From Actinomycetota bacterium (GTDB taxonomy: Bacteria; Actinomycetota; Thermoleophilia; Gaiellales; F1-60-MAGs149), in NCBI GenBank assembly GCA_009885805.1, contig VFJZ01000088.1:1-33295 (forward strand): a DNA stretch of 33,295 bases. The letters are read 5' to 3'. Within the stretch, counting starts at the first letter, position 1. Each line of letters opens with the position of its first letter. Below, piece after piece: positions 30,783 through 33,295 of this stretch. Both the position numbers and the translations under genes were made by a program. The notes beneath the pieces were generated by a model, which worked only from the letters and a program-made list of their open reading frames with translations, did not search any database and was not told where the DNA came from.

Positions 30783-31533
30783 ACGCGCCCTCGTGACCGG
30801 CGCCTCCCGCGGCATCGGTCGCGCGATCGCAATTGCCTTCGCCGCCGAGGGTGCGGCGGTCGCGATTGGAGGGCGTGACGTCACGCGAACCTGTTCCGTT
30901 TGCCAGGAGATCGGCGAGCGAGGGGGTACGGCCACGCCATGCCCGGGTGACGTGGGTGACGAGGCGGGAGCAGCGGACGTCGTCGACGCCGCGATCCGTG
31001 GCCTCGGCGGCCTGGATGTCGTCGTCAACAACGCCGGTGTCATCGCGCCGTACGAGCGCCAGCCACACGAGTGGGAGCCGGCCGACTTCGACGCGGTGCT
31101 GCGGACGAACCTGCGGGGTCCGTTCCTGGTGTCGAGACTCGCCATCCCGCACCTCCTGGCTGCCGGTGGGGGCGTGCTCCTCCACGTCAGCTCCATCGCC
31201 GCCGTGACGGTCTGGGAGGGTGAGTTCGCCTACGGCGTCGCGAAGGCCGGCTTGAACATGTTCTCGCACCATCTCGCAGTCGAGTACGCCGCGCAGGGCA
31301 TCCGATCGAATACGCTCCTGCCAGCATCAGTGGCCACCGAGGCGCACGAGGCCGCACTGGCGCGTGCGCCGGATCGTGCCGTCGTCGAACGGGACCTCCT
31401 CGCCCGCCATCCGGTCGGTCGTTTCGCAGACGTTCGAGAGATCGCTTCGGCTGCGGTGTTCCTCTGCAGCGACCAGGCTCCATTCCTCACGGGAGCTGAA
31501 GTGCGGATAGATGGCGGCTACAGCCGGCGCTGA
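30757..31533 (+). CDS. SDR family oxidoreductase, FabG-like
   Basis: 258 residues. VTGASRGIG, NNAGVIAPYE, catalytic Ser in HVSSIAA and YGVAK are intact; ends TGAEVRIDGGYSRR. The GGRD after beta-2 favours NADP(H) (family rule). ATG 30757 lacks a ribosome-binding site; a strong one lies upstream for an overlapping small frame (30690). Last gene of the island on this side. The DNA after its stop is gene-poor mobile-element debris. Confidence 0.85.
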   Translation: MGVRTLDGKRALVTGASRGIGRAIAIAFAAEGAAVAIGGRDVTRTCSVCQEIGERGGTATPCPGDVGDEAGAADVVDAAIRGLGGLDVVVNNAGVIAPYERQPHEWEPADFDAVLRTNLRGPFLVSRLAIPHLLAAGGGVLLHVSSIAAVTVWEGEFAYGVAKAGLNMFSHHLAVEYAAQGIRSNTLLPASVATEAHEAALARAPDRAVVERDLLARHPVGRFADVREIASAAVFLCSDQAPFLTGAEVRIDGGYSRR

Positions 31534-31779
31534 TGGGCTCGCCGCCCCGTGCCCAACGCTGACCGGCGCGGAAGGCATAGCACCGAGCTCGCCCGCGTCG
31601 CGTCGGTCGGCATCCCGATCCCCGCTGCGCTCGACGAGCTCGCGTCCGGCAGGTCTGGCGAGGTTCTAGACCGTCTCCGGGTTGGCGACGGAGTGCCTGA
31701 CCACGGTCGGCCGTGGGGTAGCGCCGACCGATACGACATCAGGACGAGAGCTTCGGCGCAGCATCAGGGATGGGAGTGC
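31534..31779. other. Gene-poor boundary of the catabolic island
   Basis: No recognisable gene. An open frame starts near 31549 but resembles a family only in its last third, the IS630 relic described next. No hairpin terminator was found after the SDR stop, and no promoter. Confidence 0.4.
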
Positions 31780-31900
31780 AACCCTTGGGTCGAGGCACTC
31801 GCGCCGACCTCCGGCTCCTGGCTGAACCTTGTCGTAGGCTGGTTCGCCTAGCTCACCAACCAGCGCCTCCGGCGCGGCAGCTTCTGCAGCCAAGCCCCGG
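31780..31900 (+). pseudogene. Relic of an IS630-family transposase (C-terminal catalytic part)
   Basis: Forward frame APTSGSWLNLVVGWFA, then TAG (31849-31851), then LTNQRLRRGSF. This matches the IS630 transposase signature around the third catalytic acidic residue (TPTS-SWLN-VERWFAELT---RRG-F). The glutamate position of SWLNxVE is Val here and the codon after WFA is a stop (TAG in place of GAG), so the copy is dead. The upstream D-containing domains and both ends are missing or too decayed to see. Confidence 0.65.
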
Positions 31901-32209
31901 CCACCTCCGCGACGGAATCACCCTTTGGGTCGACGAATGTGTCGACGGACGGCACCCGACGTCGCCGTCGGGTGCCGGCCGTCTGATTCGTTGAGCCTTG
32001 TGGACGTTCGGTTGGTACGCTGGCGCGGTGAATCCGCCCGGCGGGTGGCTCGCCCCAGTCCGTCGGACTGCGGGAACGCTGCGGGAACATCAACGTGGGG
32101 ACGGGTGTCAACCGGTGGGGCCGTGTGCGACGTTGGGACGCTGATGGGTGCTGGGATCGAGGGGCGCGGGCGGCCGCGCGTGCCTTGGCGTTCCGCATCG
32201 GTTGCCGGA

Positions 32210-32250
32210 TGGTAAGGAGGGGGTCAACGGTTCGAGTCCGTTGGAGGGCT
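32210..32250 (+). tRNA. 3' portion of a tRNA-Thr(GGT)-like gene (fragment, likely attachment site)
   Basis: TGGTAAGGAGG at 32210-32220 fits anticodon-loop positions with GGT anticodon and the 3' anticodon stem. A T-arm AACGG-TTCGAGT-CCGTT and the acceptor strand GGAGGGC with discriminator T (32250) follow. The 5' half is absent: the preceding bases do not pair with GGAGG or GGAGGGC. A segment from anticodon loop to 3' end is the usual core duplicated by tRNA-targeting integrases. Thr identity rests on the loop and the T discriminator and is moderate. Confidence 0.6.
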
Positions 32251-32255
32251 CTCGG

Positions 32256-32281
32256 AAAAGCGCCGCATTTGCGGCGCTTTT
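32256..32281 (+). terminator. Rho-independent terminator following the tRNA fragment
   Basis: Perfect 11-bp stem AAAAGCGCCGC (32256-32266), loop ATTT, GCGGCGCTTTT (32271-32281). It works in either direction by symmetry and follows the tRNA-like segment by five bases, as for a native tRNA gene. Confidence 0.8.
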
Positions 32282-32649
32282 CACGTTCGCTGGACGCATT
32301 TCCGTTGGCTCGAGGAGGTCGCGGGTGGGTTGTGGCGTTCCCGCACTGTTCCCGTACAGCCGTTGGGCGGGGCGGCGAAGGCTGGATTGGAGCGGAGCCG
32401 AGGCAACGATGACCCCCTCTCCGTTGGAGAGGATCTCGACCTCGCGGCGCGCGGTGACATCGGCGACGCGAGGATTGGCCGCCGCCGGTTCGGCTTGGCG
32501 CCGGCCGGGATGTTCGGCGGGTCCGCAACGGCGGCTTGTTGAACACCACCGCCTCGTTCGTGGCCGAGCGCGGCCGGGCCGGCGCGAGACGCGCGTGAAC
32601 CCAGCCGGATGGCCGTGATCGCTGACGCTTCCCCGATGAGGCGACATCG
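32282..32649. other. Non-coding stretch between tRNA fragment and AbiE genes
   Basis: No convincing gene. It contains the right repeat pair (32337-32356) and a 7-bp hairpin CCTCTCC-GTT-GGAGAGG at 32416-32432, whose TCCGTTGGAG also occurs in the tRNA T-stem/acceptor region. Long open frames on both strands have no family resemblance and are chance frames. Confidence 0.45.
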
Positions 32650-32677
32650 TTCATGTCCGCAAAGGTAAAGCTATACT
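32650..32677 (+). promoter_or_regulatory. Likely promoter of the abiE operon
   Basis: TATACT (32672-32677) is a near-consensus -10 box; TTCATG (32650-32655) is a weak -35 at 16 bp. The start would fall near 32684, four bases before ATG 32688, again giving almost no leader. GTAA (32665-32668) and TTAC (32682-32685) flank it as a small inverted repeat; AbiEi proteins are known to autoregulate through inverted repeats. Confidence 0.45.
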
Positions 32678-32687
32678 TGACTTACGC

Positions 32688-33275
32688 ATGACTACTACCA
32701 GTCCTGATGTCCGCGGTCTCGAAGTCGACGCTTACCAGCAGAACGGCTACTTCACCAGCGCGCAAGCGCGGGAACATGGCGTCAGCCGCCAGCTTCTGGA
32801 CCATCACGTCAAGCAGGAACGATTCGGGCGGGTGCGGCGGGGGCTGTATCGCATTCATGGCTTTCCGAGCTCCGAGCACGACGACATCCGCGAGCAGTGG
32901 ATGGCGGTCGGAGCGGAGAAAGCGATCGTCTCGCACGACAGCGCGCTCGCGCTGCTCGGCCTGAGCGACAACATCCCCGACGAGATCCACCTCCTCGTCC
33001 CACGGCGGTACCGAGGGCTCCGTCGCCCGCCGGGCGTCGTCATCCACACCCGCCCCGACGACGAGAAGGTCGGCACCATCTCGCGGGAAGGCATGCCGGC
33101 CACGACGCCGGCACGAACGCTCGTCGATGTCGCCGACGAGCTGCAACCCGAACAGGTAGCGATGGCCGTCCAACAGGCACTGAGCCTTGGTCTTGTTACG
33201 CGCCGACAGCTTCAGCGGGAAGCTGCGCGTCAAGGAAAGACGCGCGTCCTGAAGACGCTGCTTCCAGAGCGATGA
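32688..33275 (+). CDS. abiEi: AbiEi-family antitoxin (type IV toxin-antitoxin)
   Basis: 195 residues. The N-terminal winged helix (GYFTSAQAREHGVSRQLLDH, then FGRVRRGLYRIHGFP) is characteristic of AbiEi-like proteins. The C-terminal part has the usual IVSHDSALALLGLSDNIPDE, PARTLVDVADE and ALSLGLVTRRQL. AbiEi represses its own operon and counteracts AbiEii, a nucleotidyltransferase toxin involved in phage abortive infection and element maintenance (family knowledge). The toxin start overlaps the stop of this gene (ATGA). Its position beside a tRNA attachment-like site suggests it belongs to an integrated element. Confidence 0.88.
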   Translation: MTTTSPDVRGLEVDAYQQNGYFTSAQAREHGVSRQLLDHHVKQERFGRVRRGLYRIHGFPSSEHDDIREQWMAVGAEKAIVSHDSALALLGLSDNIPDEIHLLVPRRYRGLRRPPGVVIHTRPDDEKVGTISREGMPATTPARTLVDVADELQPEQVAMAVQQALSLGLVTRRQLQREAARQGKTRVLKTLLPER

Positions 33276-33295
33276 ACTACGCGACCGCGGCAGCG
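33272..33295 (+). CDS. Probable AbiEii-type nucleotidyltransferase toxin, first eight codons
   Basis: ATG 33272 overlaps the antitoxin stop by four bases and opens MNYATAAA before the window ends. AbiEii/AbiGii toxins next to AbiEi antitoxins often begin M-YA-A-AFR-AL, which fits. The catalytic region is outside the window, so the assignment rests on context and these few residues. Confidence 0.6.

Larger units (their letters stand above)
32069..32356. repeat. Paired GTTCCCG repeats, inverted on either side of the tRNA fragment
   Basis: Left pair: TGCGGGAAC at 32069-32077 and 32080-32088. Right pair: GTTCCCGCA at 32337-32345 and GTTCCCGTA at 32348-32356. Within each pair the copies are 11 bp apart; the two pairs face each other around the tRNA-like core at 32210-32250. 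Helically phased repeats flanking a tRNA core are what arm-binding sites of tyrosine integrases look like (inference). Confidence 0.55.

Noticed and set aside
31549-31851. 100-residue forward frame after the last SDR
   Set aside because: Only its end matches anything (IS630 relic) and it stops at the nonsense codon of that relic.
31848-32654. Long reverse frames across the tRNA fragment, with GLEPLTPSLP and TRTVDPLLT
   Set aside because: These peptides are products of reading the tRNA T-arm and its flank antisense; such frames are commonly mis-annotated beside tRNA attachment sites.
1-33295. CRISPR arrays, rRNA genes and riboswitches
   Set aside because: No spaced identical repeats, rRNA-like stretches or recognisable riboswitch cores were found on reading the window.

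Overview
High-G+C bacterial DNA with many GTG starts, overlapping genes and several apparently leaderless promoters. This suggests a soil actinobacterium, possibly of the Thermoleophilia or a similar group; the phylum is a moderate-confidence inference and the class a weak one. About 30 kb is a tightly packed catabolic and transport island. Mobile-element debris borders it on both sides.

Layout. 1-226: 3' end of an IS21-type element (tail of the IstB helper gene plus terminal repeats). 227-1604: no intact gene, but a broken reverse-strand gene with a stop and a frameshift. 1797-12589 (+): eight genes, hyuA-hyuB-amidohydrolase-SDR-M20 hydrolase-SDR-class III aminotransferase-M81/MlrC-like protein. 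12591-15158 (-): threonine-synthase-like PLP enzyme, SDR and MBL-fold hydrolase. 15264-17363 (+): second amidohydrolase and a GntR/FCD regulator. 17380-24886 (-): Gfo/Idh dehydrogenase, a complete Opp/Dpp-type ABC importer (Tat-type lipoprotein, two permeases, two ATPases) and a Rieske oxygenase. 24962-27366 (-): SDR and CocE/S15-type hydrolase. 27440-31533 (+): SDR paralogue, class V aminotransferase-fold enzyme, second M20 hydrolase and a further SDR. 31534-32650: IS630 transposase relic, 3' part of a tRNA-Thr(GGT)-like gene flanked by inverted pairs of a GTTCCCG repeat (probably an integration site), and a strong terminator hairpin. 32688-33295 (+): AbiEi antitoxin and the first codons of an AbiEii-type toxin, cut by the window end.

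How it works together. The perfect palindrome TGTCGACA occurs in the promoter regions serving all six transcription units of the island (1790, 15201, 24891, 27407), with a GntR/FCD regulator encoded in the middle. The island therefore reads as one local regulon. At three sites the palindrome sits between the -10 box and a start codon 0-5 bases downstream. The inferred scheme is import of a small N-containing compound (peptide-like, cyclic amide, ureide or methylated amine), followed by Rieske oxygenation or N-dealkylation and deamination or hydrolysis by the amidohydrolases. ATP-dependent ring opening by HyuAB, amide cleavage by the M20 enzymes, and transamination, elimination and oxidation by the PLP enzymes and six SDRs would follow. 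The substrate is not identifiable from sequence. The HyuAB-amidohydrolase pairing resembles the creatinine/N-methylhydantoin route in logic only.
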